Assembly (NCBI RefSeq): GCF_025452195.1
Contig: NZ_CP104973.1
Span: forward strand, 1,612,001 to 1,676,000
Origin: Phyllobacterium zundukense
GTDB lineage: Bacteria > Pseudomonadota > Alphaproteobacteria > Rhizobiales > Rhizobiaceae
Reading direction: 5' to 3'
Length of the DNA: 64,000 bases
Positions 33,832 to 44,024 of this stretch are shown here, piece after piece. Made by a program: the position numbers and the translations under genes. Below the pieces are notes generated by a model that saw nothing but the letters and a program-made list of their open reading frames with translations, searched no databases and was not told where the DNA came from. Each line of letters begins with the position of its first letter. The first letter of the stretch is position 1.

Positions 33832-35535
33832 ATGACTCTCAACGGTTGGATACAGATCCTCGTCTTCTGCGGGATCATCATTTTGCTCGTGAAACCGCTC
33901 GGCGGCTACATGACGCGCGTCTTCAACGGCGATCGCACATTCCTTTCGCCTATCCTCGTTCCCGTGGAGCGAGGCCTCTACCGCATAGCCGGCACAAACG
34001 AACGGGAGGAGCAGCACTGGACCACGTATACCGCGGCGCTGCTGTTTTTCAGCTTGGCCGGCTTTATCGTTCTCTATTTGCTGCAGCGGTTCCAGGGAGC
34101 GCTTCCGTATAATCCTGCCGCAATGGGTGCAACCGAGCCCGGGCTCGCATTCAACACGGCCGTCAGCTTCGTGACCAATACGAACTGGCAGAATTACGGC
34201 GGCGAAAGCACGATGTCGTATCTCGTGCAGATGGCAGGCTTTACCGTTCAGAATTTCGTCTCGGCGGCTACAGGTATTGCCATAGCGATCGCGCTTATTC
34301 GAGGCTTCACACGAGCATCCGGCAGGTCCATCGGCAATTTCTGGGTCGATCTGACCCGGTGCACGCTTTATATTCTGCTGCCGATCTGCATCGTCCTGAC
34401 ACTGGTTTACGTCTATCTCGGCGTTCCGCAAACGCTCGGAACCTATGTGGATGCGACGACGCTGGAAGGTGCGAAGCAGACGATCGCTGTTGGCCCGGTT
34501 GCTTCACAGCTTGCGATCAAAATGCTCGGCACCAATGGCGGTGGGTTCTTCAACGTAAACTCCGCGCATCCATTCGAAAATCCCGATGCCACCTCGAACC
34601 TTATCCAGATGGTGACGATCTTTGCGATCGGTGCGGCATTGACGAACGTGTTTGGCCGCATGGCCGGCAACCAGCGTCAAGGCTGGGCGATCTTTGCTGC
34701 CATGGGCGTCATGTTCCTGGCGGGTGTGATTGTCTGCTACTGGGGTGAGGCTGCCGGCAATCCGCTGGTCCATGCTCTCGGAATCGATGGTGGCAATATG
34801 GAAGGCAAGGAAACACGCTTCGGCATAGCCTTGTCGGCACTTTTCGCGGTCATTACGACAGCCGCCTCCTGCGGTGCGGTCAATGCGATGCACGATAGCT
34901 TCATGGCGATCAGTGGTATGATCCCCCTCATCAACATGATGCTGGGTGAGGTGATTGTCGGCGGCGTTGGTGCCGGTCTTTATGGCATCCTGCTCTACGT
35001 CATCATTGCAGTCTTCGTGGCTGGTTTGATGGTCGGCCGTACGCCGGAATATCTCGGCAAGAAGATCGAGGCCAAGGAAGTCAAGATGGCCATGCTGGCT
35101 GTTCTGGTTCTGCCTTTGGCAATGCTCGGCTTTACGGCGATAGCCACGGTACTGCCGTCCGCGGTCGCGTCCATAGCGAACGCCGGTCCGCATGGCTTCT
35201 CGGAGATACTGTACGCCTATACCTCTGCCGCTGCGAACAATGGTTCGGCCTTCGGCGGTCTGACCGGGAACACGCCTTGGTACAACATTACGCTCGGTAT
35301 CGGAATGTGGATGGGCCGGTTCTTCGTCATCATACCGGCCCTGGCAATCGCCGGTTCGCTGGTTGCCAAGAAAACCGTTCCCGAGTCCGCGGGCACCTTT
35401 CCGACACACGGCGGCCTGTTCGTTGGTCTGCTGGTGGGTGTCATCCTGATCGTCGGCGGTCTCACCTTCTTCCCGGCGCTGGCAGTCGGTCCGATCGTCG
35501 AGCACCTCGCCATCGGCCTCGGGCAGACATTCTGA
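33832..35535 (+). CDS. kdpA: Potassium-transporting ATPase subunit A
   Basis: 567 residues from ATG 33832 ([20 protein letters not shown]); the open frame upstream covers the hairpin and is not coding. Four selectivity-filter-like segments are visible, including [56 protein letters not shown] and [17 protein letters not shown]. KdpA is the channel-like, potassium-binding subunit of the high-affinity Kdp pump. Its last base is the first base of the following small ORF (TGATG). Confidence 0.95.
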   Translation: MTLNGWIQILVFCGIIILLVKPLGGYMTRVFNGDRTFLSPILVPVERGLYRIAGTNEREEQHWTTYTAALLFFSLAGFIVLYLLQRFQGALPYNPAAMGATEPGLAFNTAVSFVTNTNWQNYGGESTMSYLVQMAGFTVQNFVSAATGIAIAIALIRGFTRASGRSIGNFWVDLTRCTLYILLPICIVLTLVYVYLGVPQTLGTYVDATTLEGAKQTIAVGPVASQLAIKMLGTNGGGFFNVNSAHPFENPDATSNLIQMVTIFAIGAALTNVFGRMAGNQRQGWAIFAAMGVMFLAGVIVCYWGEAAGNPLVHALGIDGGNMEGKETRFGIALSALFAVITTAASCGAVNAMHDSFMAISGMIPLINMMLGEVIVGGVGAGLYGILLYVIIAVFVAGLMVGRTPEYLGKKIEAKEVKMAMLAVLVLPLAMLGFTAIATVLPSAVASIANAGPHGFSEILYAYTSAAANNGSAFGGLTGNTPWYNITLGIGMWMGRFFVIIPALAIAGSLVAKKTVPESAGTFPTHGGLFVGLLVGVILIVGGLTFFPALAVGPIVEHLAIGLGQTF

Positions 35536-35720
35536 TGAGCCCCGCCATGCGTCACAGTTCCCTGCAATTCAATCTCAAGCCCCGCGCCGGAAATTTGGCG
35601 CGGGGAGCAGAAAAGCGTGTGCGCGCTTCCGACATCATTCTCGGCGTGACGCTGACAATGTTGTTCGTCTGGCTCGCCGCATACGGGTTTATTCACATTC
35701 ACAACTGGAGTCTCAAATGA
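35535..35720 (+). CDS. 61-residue single-helix membrane protein between kdpA and kdpB
   Basis: ATG 35535 overlaps the kdpA stop by one base and its stop overlaps kdpB as ATGA, so it is embedded in the translation chain. The sequence has a basic N-terminal half ([20 protein letters not shown]) and one membrane helix ([20 protein letters not shown]), ending IHIHNWSLK. It is not KdpF-like. A GC-rich hairpin (CCCCGCGCC/GGCGCGGGG, 35580-35605) lies within its coding sequence. It may be an accessory subunit of the pump; I know of no described counterpart. Confidence 0.65.
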   Translation: MSPAMRHSSLQFNLKPRAGNLARGAEKRVRASDIILGVTLTMLFVWLAAYGFIHIHNWSLK

Positions 35721-37810
35721 GCCAGTCCAAATCAGCGAGTCTCATGGACTCCTCCATCTTGATCCCTGCTATCGGGGGCGCTTTCAAAAAGCTCAACCCG
35801 CGCAGCCTCATCCGAAACCCTGTGATGTTCGTGGTCGCTGTGGTTTCAGCCCTGACAACCGTGCTTTTCCTCAAGGACATCGCAACTGGTGGACAGAGCC
35901 TCGGTTTCTCCTTCCAGATCATCATCTGGTTGTGGTTTACCGTGCTCTTTGCCAACTTCGCCGAAGCGGTGGCCGAGGGGCGCGGCAAGGCCCAGGCAGA
36001 TTCGTTGCGCAAAGCCCGGACGGAAACCCAGGCGAAGCTCCTTTCCGGCGATGACCGCAGCAATTTCAAGCTTGTGCCTGGCGCGAGCCTGAAGGTCGGC
36101 GACATCGTCCTTGTCGATGCCGGCGACATCATCCCGTCTGATGGCGAGGTTGTCGAAGGTATCGCCTCGGTCAACGAATCAGCAATCACTGGCGAGTCCG
36201 CACCTGTTATTCGCGAGTCCGGCGGTGATCGTTCTGCGGTGACCGGTGGAACGCAGGTTCTGTCCGACTGGCTGCGCGTCCGCATCACCGCAGCGGCGGG
36301 TTCAACCTTCATCGACCGGATGATCGCGCTCGTCGAAGGTGCCGAGCGCCAGAAAACGCCAAACGAAATCGCGCTCAACATCCTCCTCGCGGGCATGACG
36401 CTGATCTTCGTTCTGGCTACGGCGACAATTCCGAGCTTTGCCTCCTATGCGGGCGGCGCAATCCCGGTCGTCGTGCTTGTTGCCCTGTTCGTGACGCTGA
36501 TCCCCACAACGATCGGTGCGTTGCTTTCGGCGATAGGTATTGCGGGCATGGATCGTCTTATCCAGTTCAATGTGCTGGCAATGTCCGGGCGCGCCGTTGA
36601 AGCAGCAGGCGACGTCGATACGCTGCTCCTCGACAAGACCGGCACGATCACCTTCGGTAATCGCCAAGCGACCGAGTTCTTGCCCGTCAAGGGCGTATCG
36701 GAGCAGGAACTTGCCGATGCCGCACAGCTTGCTTCGCTGGCGGATGAAACCCCGGAGGGCCGCTCGATCGTCGTACTGGCCAAGGAAAAATACGGCATAC
36801 GGGCCCGGGACATGCAGACGCTGCATGCGACGTTTGTGCCTTTCACCGCCCAAAGCCGCATGAGCGGTGTCGATATCGATGGATCATCGATCCGCAAGGG
36901 CGCAGTCGACGCTGTTCTCACCTATGCCAATCAGCTGTCGCTTGCGACGCCGGGAGCGGGTGGAGCGGTTGTCGCGACACGCGCCACGGCCGAGACCATT
37001 CGTGATCTGCAGACTATTGCCAACCAGATCGCCAAGGGTGGCGGCACACCGCTCGCGGTTGTCCGCGATGGCAAGCTGCTCGGCATCATATACCTGAAGG
37101 ATATCGTCAAGGGCGGCATTCGCGAACGTTTTGCCGAACTGCGCCGGATGGGAATCCGCACGGTGATGATCACCGGCGACAATCCACTGACCGCTGCCGC
37201 CATTGCGGCGGAAGCTGGCGTCGACGATTTCCTCGCGCAGGCAACCCCCGAAAACAAGCTGACGCTGATCCGCGACGAGCAGTCGAAGGGCAAGCTCGTC
37301 GCCATGTGCGGTGACGGTACCAATGATGCTCCGGCACTCGCCCAGGCAGATGTGGGCGTCGCCATGAACACCGGTACTGTTGCAGCCCGCGAAGCCGGCA
37401 ACATGGTCGATCTGGACAGCGATCCTACCAAGCTGATCGAGATCGTGGGTATCGGCAAGCAGTTGCTGATGACCCGCGGTGCGTTGACGACCTTCTCGAT
37501 TGCCAATGATATCGCCAAATACTTCGCCATTATCCCGGCAATGTTCCTGGCGTTCTATCCGCAGCTTGGCGCGCTCAATGTCATGGGACTGCAGACACCC
37601 CAGAGCGCCATCCTGTCGGCGATCATCTTCAATGCGCTCATCATCGTCGCACTTATCCCGCTGTCGCTGAAAGGCGTCAAATACCGGGCTGTCGGTGCTG
37701 GCGCGCTACTGAGGCGCAACCTTCTGATCTATGGCCTCGGCGGTGTCATTGTCCCCTTCGTCGGCATCAAAGCCATCGATGTGGTCATCACAAGCCTCGG
37801 CTTGGCGTAA
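35717..37810 (+). CDS. kdpB: Potassium-transporting ATPase subunit B
   Basis: 697 residues. Standard P-type ATPase parts: actuator [11 protein letters not shown] (about 154-164), phosphorylation motif LLLDKTGT with D306, nucleotide-binding FTAQSRMSG and the hinge [13 protein letters not shown] then [20 protein letters not shown]. It hydrolyses ATP to drive potassium uptake through KdpA. Translationally coupled to the small ORF before it, with kdpC following after 12 bases. Confidence 0.96.
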   Translation: MSQSKSASLMDSSILIPAIGGAFKKLNPRSLIRNPVMFVVAVVSALTTVLFLKDIATGGQSLGFSFQIIIWLWFTVLFANFAEAVAEGRGKAQADSLRKARTETQAKLLSGDDRSNFKLVPGASLKVGDIVLVDAGDIIPSDGEVVEGIASVNESAITGESAPVIRESGGDRSAVTGGTQVLSDWLRVRITAAAGSTFIDRMIALVEGAERQKTPNEIALNILLAGMTLIFVLATATIPSFASYAGGAIPVVVLVALFVTLIPTTIGALLSAIGIAGMDRLIQFNVLAMSGRAVEAAGDVDTLLLDKTGTITFGNRQATEFLPVKGVSEQELADAAQLASLADETPEGRSIVVLAKEKYGIRARDMQTLHATFVPFTAQSRMSGVDIDGSSIRKGAVDAVLTYANQLSLATPGAGGAVVATRATAETIRDLQTIANQIAKGGGTPLAVVRDGKLLGIIYLKDIVKGGIRERFAELRRMGIRTVMITGDNPLTAAAIAAEAGVDDFLAQATPENKLTLIRDEQSKGKLVAMCGDGTNDAPALAQADVGVAMNTGTVAAREAGNMVDLDSDPTKLIEIVGIGKQLLMTRGALTTFSIANDIAKYFAIIPAMFLAFYPQLGALNVMGLQTPQSAILSAIIFNALIIVALIPLSLKGVKYRAVGAGALLRRNLLIYGLGGVIVPFVGIKAIDVVITSLGLA

Positions 37811-37822
37811 AGGATTATTCCA

Positions 37823-38392
37823 ATGTTAAAACAGCTCAAACCCGCGATTATCATGATCATTGCCTTCACGGTCATAACCGGCCTTATCTATCCTTTGGGC
37901 ATGACTGGCATCGCTCAAGTCCTGTTCCCGCGGCAGGCCAATGGCAGCCTCATCGAGAAGAACGGAACTGTCATCGGTTCCGAACTGATAGGTCAGGCCT
38001 TCGCCACCGACAAGTACTTCCATGGCAGGCCATCTGCTGCGGGTGACGGGTACAATGCCGCTGCGTCCAGTGGGTCAAATCTTGGACCGACAAATCCGAA
38101 ATTGATCGATCGAATCAAGACGGATCTGGCCGCCTTGCAGGCAACCAACCCGAATACTCTGGTGCCGATGGATCTCGTCACCACCTCAGGTAGTGGTCTG
38201 GATCCGCACGTCTCGCCGGAAGGGGCCTATTTCCAGGTGCCGCGCGTCGCCAAAGCGCGTGGTATCGATGAAACCCGCGTCCGCCAGCTGGTCGATCAGA
38301 ACATCCAGGGCCGCGAGCTCGGTTTCATGGGTGAACCGGTCGTGAATGTGCTGGCGCTGAACCAGACACTTGATGGCCTGACGGCACAGTAG
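37823..38392 (+). CDS. kdpC: Potassium-transporting ATPase subunit C
   Basis: 189 residues with one N-terminal membrane helix ([20 protein letters not shown]) and a soluble domain with [38 protein letters not shown] and the late [13 protein letters not shown]. KdpC stabilises the complex and helps nucleotide binding. A stable hairpin separates it from kdpD. Confidence 0.95.
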   Translation: MLKQLKPAIIMIIAFTVITGLIYPLGMTGIAQVLFPRQANGSLIEKNGTVIGSELIGQAFATDKYFHGRPSAAGDGYNAAASSGSNLGPTNPKLIDRIKTDLAALQATNPNTLVPMDLVTTSGSGLDPHVSPEGAYFQVPRVAKARGIDETRVRQLVDQNIQGRELGFMGEPVVNVLALNQTLDGLTAQ

Positions 38393-38399
38393 TTGAATG

Positions 38400-38434
38400 A
38401 GAGCCGGGGATCTGCAGCCGCAAACCCCGGCTCT
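38400..38434 (+). terminator. Hairpin between kdpC and kdpD
   Basis: AGAGCCGGGG pairs with CCCCGGCTCT (10 bp) around a 15-base loop, without a T-run. It probably reduces or stabilises read-through from the pump genes to the sensor gene. Confidence 0.55.
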
Positions 38435-38451
38435 GGCATGAGAGGCCCACA

Positions 38452-41157
38452 ATGCCCACTGACAGCCGCGACACCGACAGGAGGCCATCGCCCGACGCAC
38501 TCCTTGAAACTGCAGAGCGCGAGACGCGCGGACGGCTGAAGATTTTTCTCGGGGCGGCACCCGGCGTGGGCAAAACCTATGAAATGCTCATGGCTGGCCG
38601 AGCAGCACTTGCTGATGGCAAGGATGTGGTGATCGGCGTCGTTGAGACGCATGGGCGCAAGGAAACGCAGGCGCTAGTGGACGGTTTCGAAGTGATCAAA
38701 CGCTCACAGATCAACTACAAGGATCATCGTCTTCAGGAGATGGACCTCGATGCAATCCTCGCACGCCGGCCAAGCCTCGTTCTGGTTGATGAACTCGCAC
38801 ATACAAACGCTCCAGGCACGCGCCATCCAAAGCGGTACATGGATGTGCAGGAGATACTGGCACACGACATCGATGTCTATTCGACAATGAACATCCAGCA
38901 CGTCGAAAGCCTGAATGATGTCGTGGCGCAGATCACCAAGGTGCGGGTGCGCGAAACAGTGCCGGATTCGGTCATCGACCAGGCGGATGAGGTCGAGATC
39001 ATCGATCTGACGCCCGCTGATCTGATCAAGCGTCTGCAGGAGGGAAAGGTCTACGTTCCGGCCAACGCCAAGCGCGCGATGGAAAACTATTTTTCGCCGG
39101 GCAATCTGACTGCCCTGCGCGAGCTTGCGCTGCGGCGTACCGCGCAACGTGTCGATGATCAGCTGCTCACCCATATGCAAGCGAATGCGATATCCGGGCC
39201 GTGGGCAGCCGGCGACCGGGTTCTCGTCTGTATCGATGAGCATCCAGGCGGTGCTTCACTTGTCAGATATGCCCGCCGTCTTGCGGATCGGCTTCGGGCG
39301 CCGTGGACAGCTGTTAACGTGGAGACACATCGTTCGACGCGTTTTTCAGAAGCGGATCGGAATCGGATCGCATCTACGCTGCGTCTCGCCGGCCAGCTAG
39401 GCGGTGATGCTATCACGCTCCCGGGCCGGGATGCGGCCGAGGAAATTGCACGTCACGCACGGGAAAACAATGTCACGCACATTGTCATCGGCAAGCCGCA
39501 CAAGCCGCAATGGCGCGAACTCTTTGAAGGGTCGGTATCCCATGATCTGATCCGCCGGGCCGGCGATATCAGCGTGCATGTCATCTCGGGAAGCGAAGAG
39601 CGTGCGGGTCCCACGGTACGGACCGCCGAGCAGGCGCCGATGGCGAGCATCAGGATCAGAGCCTATCTCTTGAGCACTGCCTATGTGATCGGTGCACTCG
39701 CATTCGGCCTTTTGCTTTCGAGCGTGGTTGACGTGCGCAACATTGCGCTCGTCTTTCTCATGGCAGTGCTCGCTTCAGCCGTTTCAGCCGGACTCTGGCC
39801 GGCTTTGTTCGCATCCGTCCTTAGCGCCCTGATGCTCAATTTCTTCTTTCTCCAGCCGCTTTACACGCTCAATATTAGCGATCCTGAAAGCGTCATCGCG
39901 CTAGCCTTCTTCTTTGGTGTCGCAGTCATTGCCAGCAATCTGACCGCACGGGTCCAGCGTCAGGCTTCGGCGGCACGGCAACGTGCGCGAACGACCGAAG
40001 ATCTCTATCTCTTCAGCAAGAAGCTCGCCGGGACCGGCACGCTCGACGATGTATTGTGGGCCACGGCGTTCCAGATCGCGTCCATGTTGAAGGTGCGTGT
40101 GGTCCTGCTCCTGCCGGATCATGGGACAATCGAGGTGAAGGCCGGCTATCCGCCTGACGATAGCCTGGACGATGCGGACATCGCGGCGGCGCGCTGGGCG
40201 TGGGAAAATAACCGTGCAGCAGGGCGGGGAGCCGACACGCTACCGGGTGCGAAGCGGCTCTACCTGCCGCTGCGGACAGGACGCATGGCGGTTGGCGTCA
40301 TAGGGCTGGATAGTGACAAACAGGGGCCGCTGCTCACACCGGAGCAGCAACGCCTGCTCGATGCGCTGGCTGATCAGGCGGCTGTCGCCATAGAGCGCAC
40401 ACAGCTTGTGGCCGACGTCGACCGTGCCAAGCTCGCAGCGGAGGCCGACCGGCTACGCTCGGCGCTCCTGACGTCGATCTCGCACGATCTGAAGACTCCG
40501 CTTGCGGCCATCATGGGGGCGGCAGGTACCCTGAAGGAGTTTGCACCGGCCTTGCCGGTCGAGGCGCGGGTGGAACTGCTCGGGACTGTTATCGACGAGT
40601 CCGAGCGGCTCAACCGGTTCATCGCCAATCTGCTCGACATGACCAGGATCGAGTCTGGCGCAATGGAGCCGAATTTCGCGTTCCACTACGTTGGCGACAT
40701 TGTCGGCACCGCGCTGAGCCGAGCTAAAAAAATCCTCGGGCACCACAAGACGGCGGTCAATATTTCGCCCGACCTGCCGATGCTGAGGGTCGATCCGGTG
40801 CTGTTCGAGCAGGTATTGTTCAACCTTCTCGACAATGCTTCCAAATACGCACCGGAAGGTTCCTCGCTGCGAATTCAGGCCTGGACCGATGATGGCTGGG
40901 TCATCCTGCAGGTCATCGACGAAGGGCCGGGCATCCCCGCCGACGATCTGGAGCGAGTTTTCAACACATTCTATCGCGTACGCAAGGGCGATCAGGTCAC
41001 AGCCGGTACGGGGCTTGGCCTGTCGATATCACGCGGCTTCATAGAAGCCATGGGCGGCGCCATTAAAGCGGAAAGGCGTATCGACCGGTCGGGTACGATC
41101 TTCACGATCAGGATGCCTGTTCCGAAGGAGCCGCCAAACTTGGAAGAACTCATATGA
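38452..41157 (+). CDS. kdpD: Potassium/osmosensing histidine kinase KdpD
   Basis: 901 residues. The N-terminal KdpD domain has a Walker A segment (FLGAAPGVGKTYEM, residues 33-45) and the VLVDELAHTNAPG signature, followed by a USP-like domain (about 250-380), four clustered membrane helices (about 400-500), a GAF domain and the kinase core: H-box SISHDLKTPLAAI with H678, N-box NLLDNASKYAPE, and G-box GTGLGLSISRGF. It senses potassium or turgor and phosphorylates KdpE. The downstream kdpE start overlaps its stop as ATGA, but kdpE is broken, so the signal has no intact partner here. Confidence 0.95.
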   Translation: MPTDSRDTDRRPSPDALLETAERETRGRLKIFLGAAPGVGKTYEMLMAGRAALADGKDVVIGVVETHGRKETQALVDGFEVIKRSQINYKDHRLQEMDLDAILARRPSLVLVDELAHTNAPGTRHPKRYMDVQEILAHDIDVYSTMNIQHVESLNDVVAQITKVRVRETVPDSVIDQADEVEIIDLTPADLIKRLQEGKVYVPANAKRAMENYFSPGNLTALRELALRRTAQRVDDQLLTHMQANAISGPWAAGDRVLVCIDEHPGGASLVRYARRLADRLRAPWTAVNVETHRSTRFSEADRNRIASTLRLAGQLGGDAITLPGRDAAEEIARHARENNVTHIVIGKPHKPQWRELFEGSVSHDLIRRAGDISVHVISGSEERAGPTVRTAEQAPMASIRIRAYLLSTAYVIGALAFGLLLSSVVDVRNIALVFLMAVLASAVSAGLWPALFASVLSALMLNFFFLQPLYTLNISDPESVIALAFFFGVAVIASNLTARVQRQASAARQRARTTEDLYLFSKKLAGTGTLDDVLWATAFQIASMLKVRVVLLLPDHGTIEVKAGYPPDDSLDDADIAAARWAWENNRAAGRGADTLPGAKRLYLPLRTGRMAVGVIGLDSDKQGPLLTPEQQRLLDALADQAAVAIERTQLVADVDRAKLAAEADRLRSALLTSISHDLKTPLAAIMGAAGTLKEFAPALPVEARVELLGTVIDESERLNRFIANLLDMTRIESGAMEPNFAFHYVGDIVGTALSRAKKILGHHKTAVNISPDLPMLRVDPVLFEQVLFNLLDNASKYAPEGSSLRIQAWTDDGWVILQVIDEGPGIPADDLERVFNTFYRVRKGDQVTAGTGLGLSISRGFIEAMGGAIKAERRIDRSGTIFTIRMPVPKEPPNLEELI

Positions 41158-41219
41158 CAAATCCGAGTGTCAAGATCCTGGTTGTGGATGACGAGCCGCC
41201 TATCCGCAAGTTGCTCCGG
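41154..41219 (+). pseudogene. kdpE: kdpE response regulator, truncated after about 22 codons
   Basis: ATG 41154 overlaps kdpD as ATGA. The first residues MTNPSVKILVVDDEPPIRKL followed by LR are the KdpE receiver start with its acidic pair. Immediately afterwards the sequence turns into a GC-rich hairpin and the 3-prime region of the opposite-strand TRAP permease gene. The frame stays open to 41384 but the rest is antisense to dctM. The phosphorylated Asp, the rest of the receiver and the DNA-binding domain are missing, so the regulator is lost. Confidence 0.85.
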
Positions 41220-41244
41220 CTCGGCCGGCTGATGCCGGCCGAGC
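41219..41244 (-). terminator. GC-rich hairpin at the kdpE/dctM junction
   Basis: GCTCGGCCGGC pairs perfectly with GCCGGCCGAGC (11 bp) around TGAT. It lies 14 bases past the dctM stop on the minus strand, so it can serve as its terminator, and it begins exactly where kdpE homology ends. Confidence 0.55.
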
Positions 41245-41257
41245 TCTTCGCGCCCGG

Positions 41258-42700
41258 TCACTTGAATGACGGCGGCTGCCCAAGATCGAACGATGGCGGG
41301 TTGCCCAGGTCGTTGCCCAGAGCGGATGGCAAATTCAGCTGGATATTCTGCAGGTCGACCGCGGGCGTCGAATCAAGGAAGTAGGTAACCATCCCCGGAA
41401 AGGCGATGAGCAGTCCCACGAGGATGAGCTGCAGGACCAGCCATGGGATCGCACCCATGTAGATATCGCTGGTCTTGATCGATTTTGGCGCGATGCCCCG
41501 GAGATAAAACAGCGCAAAACCGAAGGGCGGGTGCATGAAGCTCGTCTGCATATTGGCGCAGATCATGACACCGAACCAAATGAGGTCGATTCCGAGTGCG
41601 CTTGCCGCCGGCGCGAGCAGTGGAATGACGATGAAGGCGATCTCGAAAAAATCAAGAAAGAAGGCGAGGATGAATATGAAGATATTGACGAAGATCAGAA
41701 ATCCGACGACACCGCCCGGCAGGGAGGTCAGCATGGTTTCGATCCAGTGGCCGCCGCCAACGCCCTGAAACACCAGACTGAACACACGAGCGCCGAGCAG
41801 AATGAATACAACCATGGCGGTCAGGCGCATCGTCATATCCATTGCCTGATAAACGAGCTTCCAGGTCAGGCGGCGGTTCAGCCAGGCAATGAACATGGCA
41901 CCGACAACCCCCATCGCTCCGGCTTCCGTGGGCGTGGCAAGGCCCATGAAGATCGTGCCGAGCACGATGAAGATGAGCGCAAGCGACGGGATCATGCCGC
42001 GCGCGCAGCGTGCCAGCAGCGGCCAGCCTCGGAGGGTGCGCGCTTCGGGCGGAAGCGCCGGAACGTGATCCGGCCTGATGATGCTGAGGACGAATACCCA
42101 GCCCGCGAACAGCAGCACCTGAACGATGCTCGCTCCGGTCGCGCCGATATACATATCACCCGGTGATTTGCCGAGCTGATCGGCAAGAACGATGAGCACA
42201 AGCGATGGCGGAATAAGTTGAGTGATCGTGCCGGAAGCCGCGATGACGCCGGTGGCGTGGCGGATATTATAACCGTATTTTGCCATCACCGGCAGCGAAA
42301 TGAGTCCCATTGCAATCACAGAGGCTGCGACGGTTCCCGTGATTGCGCCGAGAATGGCGCCGACAAGGATGACTGCGTAGGAGAGGCCGCCGCGAACGCC
42401 GCCGAATAGCTGACCGAACCCTTCAAGAAGGTCTTCGGCGAGGCCGCATCGTTCAAGTATGACGCCCATGAACGTGAAAAACGGGATAGCCAACAGCAGC
42501 TCGTTGGAAAGCACCGAAAACATCTGGTAGGTGAGGTTACCCAGGAAGTCGGGGCTGATTTCTCCCATTTCGATGCCGATGAAGCCGAAGAAAAGTCCGA
42601 CTGCGGCCAGGGAAAATGCCGCGGGATAGCCAAACACCATAAAGATGATCAGCCCGAAGAACATCAACGGGGCAAGATTGTCAGCAAAGAATGTCATCAT
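41258..42700 (-). CDS. dctM: TRAP transporter large permease (DctM)
   Basis: 480 residues with about 12 hydrophobic helices of the DctM type. Typical segments include PFFTFMGVILERCGLAEDLL, then GGLSYAVILVGAILGAITGT, IPPSLVLIVLADQLGKSPGD, and TPTEAGAMGVVGAMF. The wording fits the mannitol/chloroaromatic or 2-oxo-acid TRAP branch. The C-terminus has a 40-residue soluble tail (DLQNIQLNLPSALGNDLG...). It imports a carboxylate-type solute by a sodium gradient together with DctQ and a periplasmic DctP. No DctP gene is next to it. Confidence 0.88.
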   Translation of the reverse strand: MMTFFADNLAPLMFFGLIIFMVFGYPAAFSLAAVGLFFGFIGIEMGEISPDFLGNLTYQMFSVLSNELLLAIPFFTFMGVILERCGLAEDLLEGFGQLFGGVRGGLSYAVILVGAILGAITGTVAASVIAMGLISLPVMAKYGYNIRHATGVIAASGTITQLIPPSLVLIVLADQLGKSPGDMYIGATGASIVQVLLFAGWVFVLSIIRPDHVPALPPEARTLRGWPLLARCARGMIPSLALIFIVLGTIFMGLATPTEAGAMGVVGAMFIAWLNRRLTWKLVYQAMDMTMRLTAMVVFILLGARVFSLVFQGVGGGHWIETMLTSLPGGVVGFLIFVNIFIFILAFFLDFFEIAFIVIPLLAPAASALGIDLIWFGVMICANMQTSFMHPPFGFALFYLRGIAPKSIKTSDIYMGAIPWLVLQLILVGLLIAFPGMVTYFLDSTPAVDLQNIQLNLPSALGNDLGNPPSFDLGQPPSFK

Positions 42701-43305
42701 TGAACGGGTTTCTCGTAGGCAAATTCACGAACATAATCAGTAGTGAGGGCGAGATAGCATTTGATGAGTTCTGAAATGCCCTGCAGACCTACCAGTGCGA
42801 AACCCACGGGCAGGCTCAACTTGACGGGCCAGAGCGGAAGACCGCCAGAATTGGACGATCCTTCATTGGTTACCCATGACAGGACGAACCAGGGCCATGT
42901 GAAATAAATCATCAGGCAACATATCGGCAGCAGGAAAAGCAGGCCGCCAAGCAAATCGATCCACGTCCTCGTTCTTTCGCTGACAGAGCCGTAAACGAGG
43001 TCGACGCGCACGTGCTCGTTCAATTTCAAAGTCCAGGCACCGCCGAGCATGACCATGCCGGCGAACAGATACCACTGCAGTTCGGAAAGGGAATTGGAGT
43101 TGCGACCGTAGATGGCCAAAATGCCGCGGAACAGACCGCCCACCCCGACATTGTGGTCCAGCCAGATCATCGTACTGATACTGTAACGCAGGAGCGCGTT
43201 GAAGGCGCAAACCAACGATGCAAACAAGACAAAATAGATCGCGACTATCGCTATGCGACGATTGAATTCATCGATCCAGCCCGTGATGGCCAGCCATCGT
43301 GACAT
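42697..43305 (-). CDS. dctQ: TRAP transporter small permease (DctQ)
   Basis: 202 residues, four helices (AIVAIYFVLFASLVCAFNAL; LQWYLFAGMVMLGGAWTLKL; LLGGLLFLLPICCLMIYFTW; LSLPVGFALVGLQGISELI), with the EHVRVDLVYGSVSERTR loop typical of DctQ in the mannitol/chloroaromatic subgroup. Its stop overlaps dctM as ATGA. It bridges the substrate-binding protein and the large permease. The expected dctP gene upstream is absent; the 218 bases to the GFA gene hold none. Confidence 0.82.
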   Translation of the reverse strand: MSRWLAITGWIDEFNRRIAIVAIYFVLFASLVCAFNALLRYSISTMIWLDHNVGVGGLFRGILAIYGRNSNSLSELQWYLFAGMVMLGGAWTLKLNEHVRVDLVYGSVSERTRTWIDLLGGLLFLLPICCLMIYFTWPWFVLSWVTNEGSSNSGGLPLWPVKLSLPVGFALVGLQGISELIKCYLALTTDYVREFAYEKPVQ

Positions 43306-43523
43306 GCAGTGTCCCCTCCCGTTTCACACCCTTCAAACCAGCCGGCGTCCTCTTGTTTGAGTTTTCAGCCGGCCTTGCGGGTTGACAGAGTTAACCCAAG
43401 GAATCGAACGTTGCAATGGCGGAACTTTCGTCAATTTCACCGAATGGAAGCGGGAGCCGGAGATCGGGAGCCTTCACTTCTTGATGCAATTGCGCAATCA
43501 TCGGGAGGCGAGGAGGAACATCA

Positions 43524-44024
43524 ATGGTGGCTGATTCGGATGTCTCGGGCGGCCTGACCGGGGGTTGCGTTTGCGGTCATGTGCGCTATCGCATGGAAAC
43601 GACGCCGATCATTGTCCACGGCTGCCACTGCCGTTATTGCCAGCGGATGTCGGGTTCGGCTTTCGCGGTCAACGCCATGATCGAGGCGGACCGCATTATA
43701 CTCACCGGTGAGGGCAAGCCCGACGCGATTCACACGGCCTCGGCATTGCCAGCCGGCCAGATAGTCCACCGCTGCCCGCGCTGTTCCGTACCGCTATGGG
43801 CCAATCATTCCCAGCTCGGTGAGACTTTCGCGCTTGTTTACGTTGGCACGCTGGACGACGCTTCAAAGCTATCTCCCGATATTCATTGTTTCACAACGAC
43901 CAAGCATTCATGGGTCGCGTTGCCAGCGGGTATACCGGCCTTCGAAGGCAACTACGATGCGGAACAGGTCTGGAGCGCTGCAGCCAAGGCGCGTTTCACA
44001 ACGGCGATGCAAGGTGAAATATGA
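43524..44024 (+). CDS. GFA family (glutathione-dependent formaldehyde-activating enzyme-like) protein
   Basis: 166 residues from ATG 43524 with GAGGAGGAA upstream. Zinc ligands are visible in [22 protein letters not shown] and [11 protein letters not shown], the Gfa fold. Most members are not true formaldehyde enzymes; they bind zinc and possibly glutathione, with unknown reactions. Its stop overlaps the next start, so it is co-translated with an aldo/keto reductase. Confidence 0.85.
   Translation: MVADSDVSGGLTGGCVCGHVRYRMETTPIIVHGCHCRYCQRMSGSAFAVNAMIEADRIILTGEGKPDAIHTASALPAGQIVHRCPRCSVPLWANHSQLGETFALVYVGTLDDASKLSPDIHCFTTTKHSWVALPAGIPAFEGNYDAEQVWSAAAKARFTTAMQGEI

Noticed and set aside
34504..35505. 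A 333-codon minus-strand frame opposite kdpA
   Set aside because: Shadow of a strongly conserved gene; rich in Arg, His, Gln and Asp with no recognisable fold.
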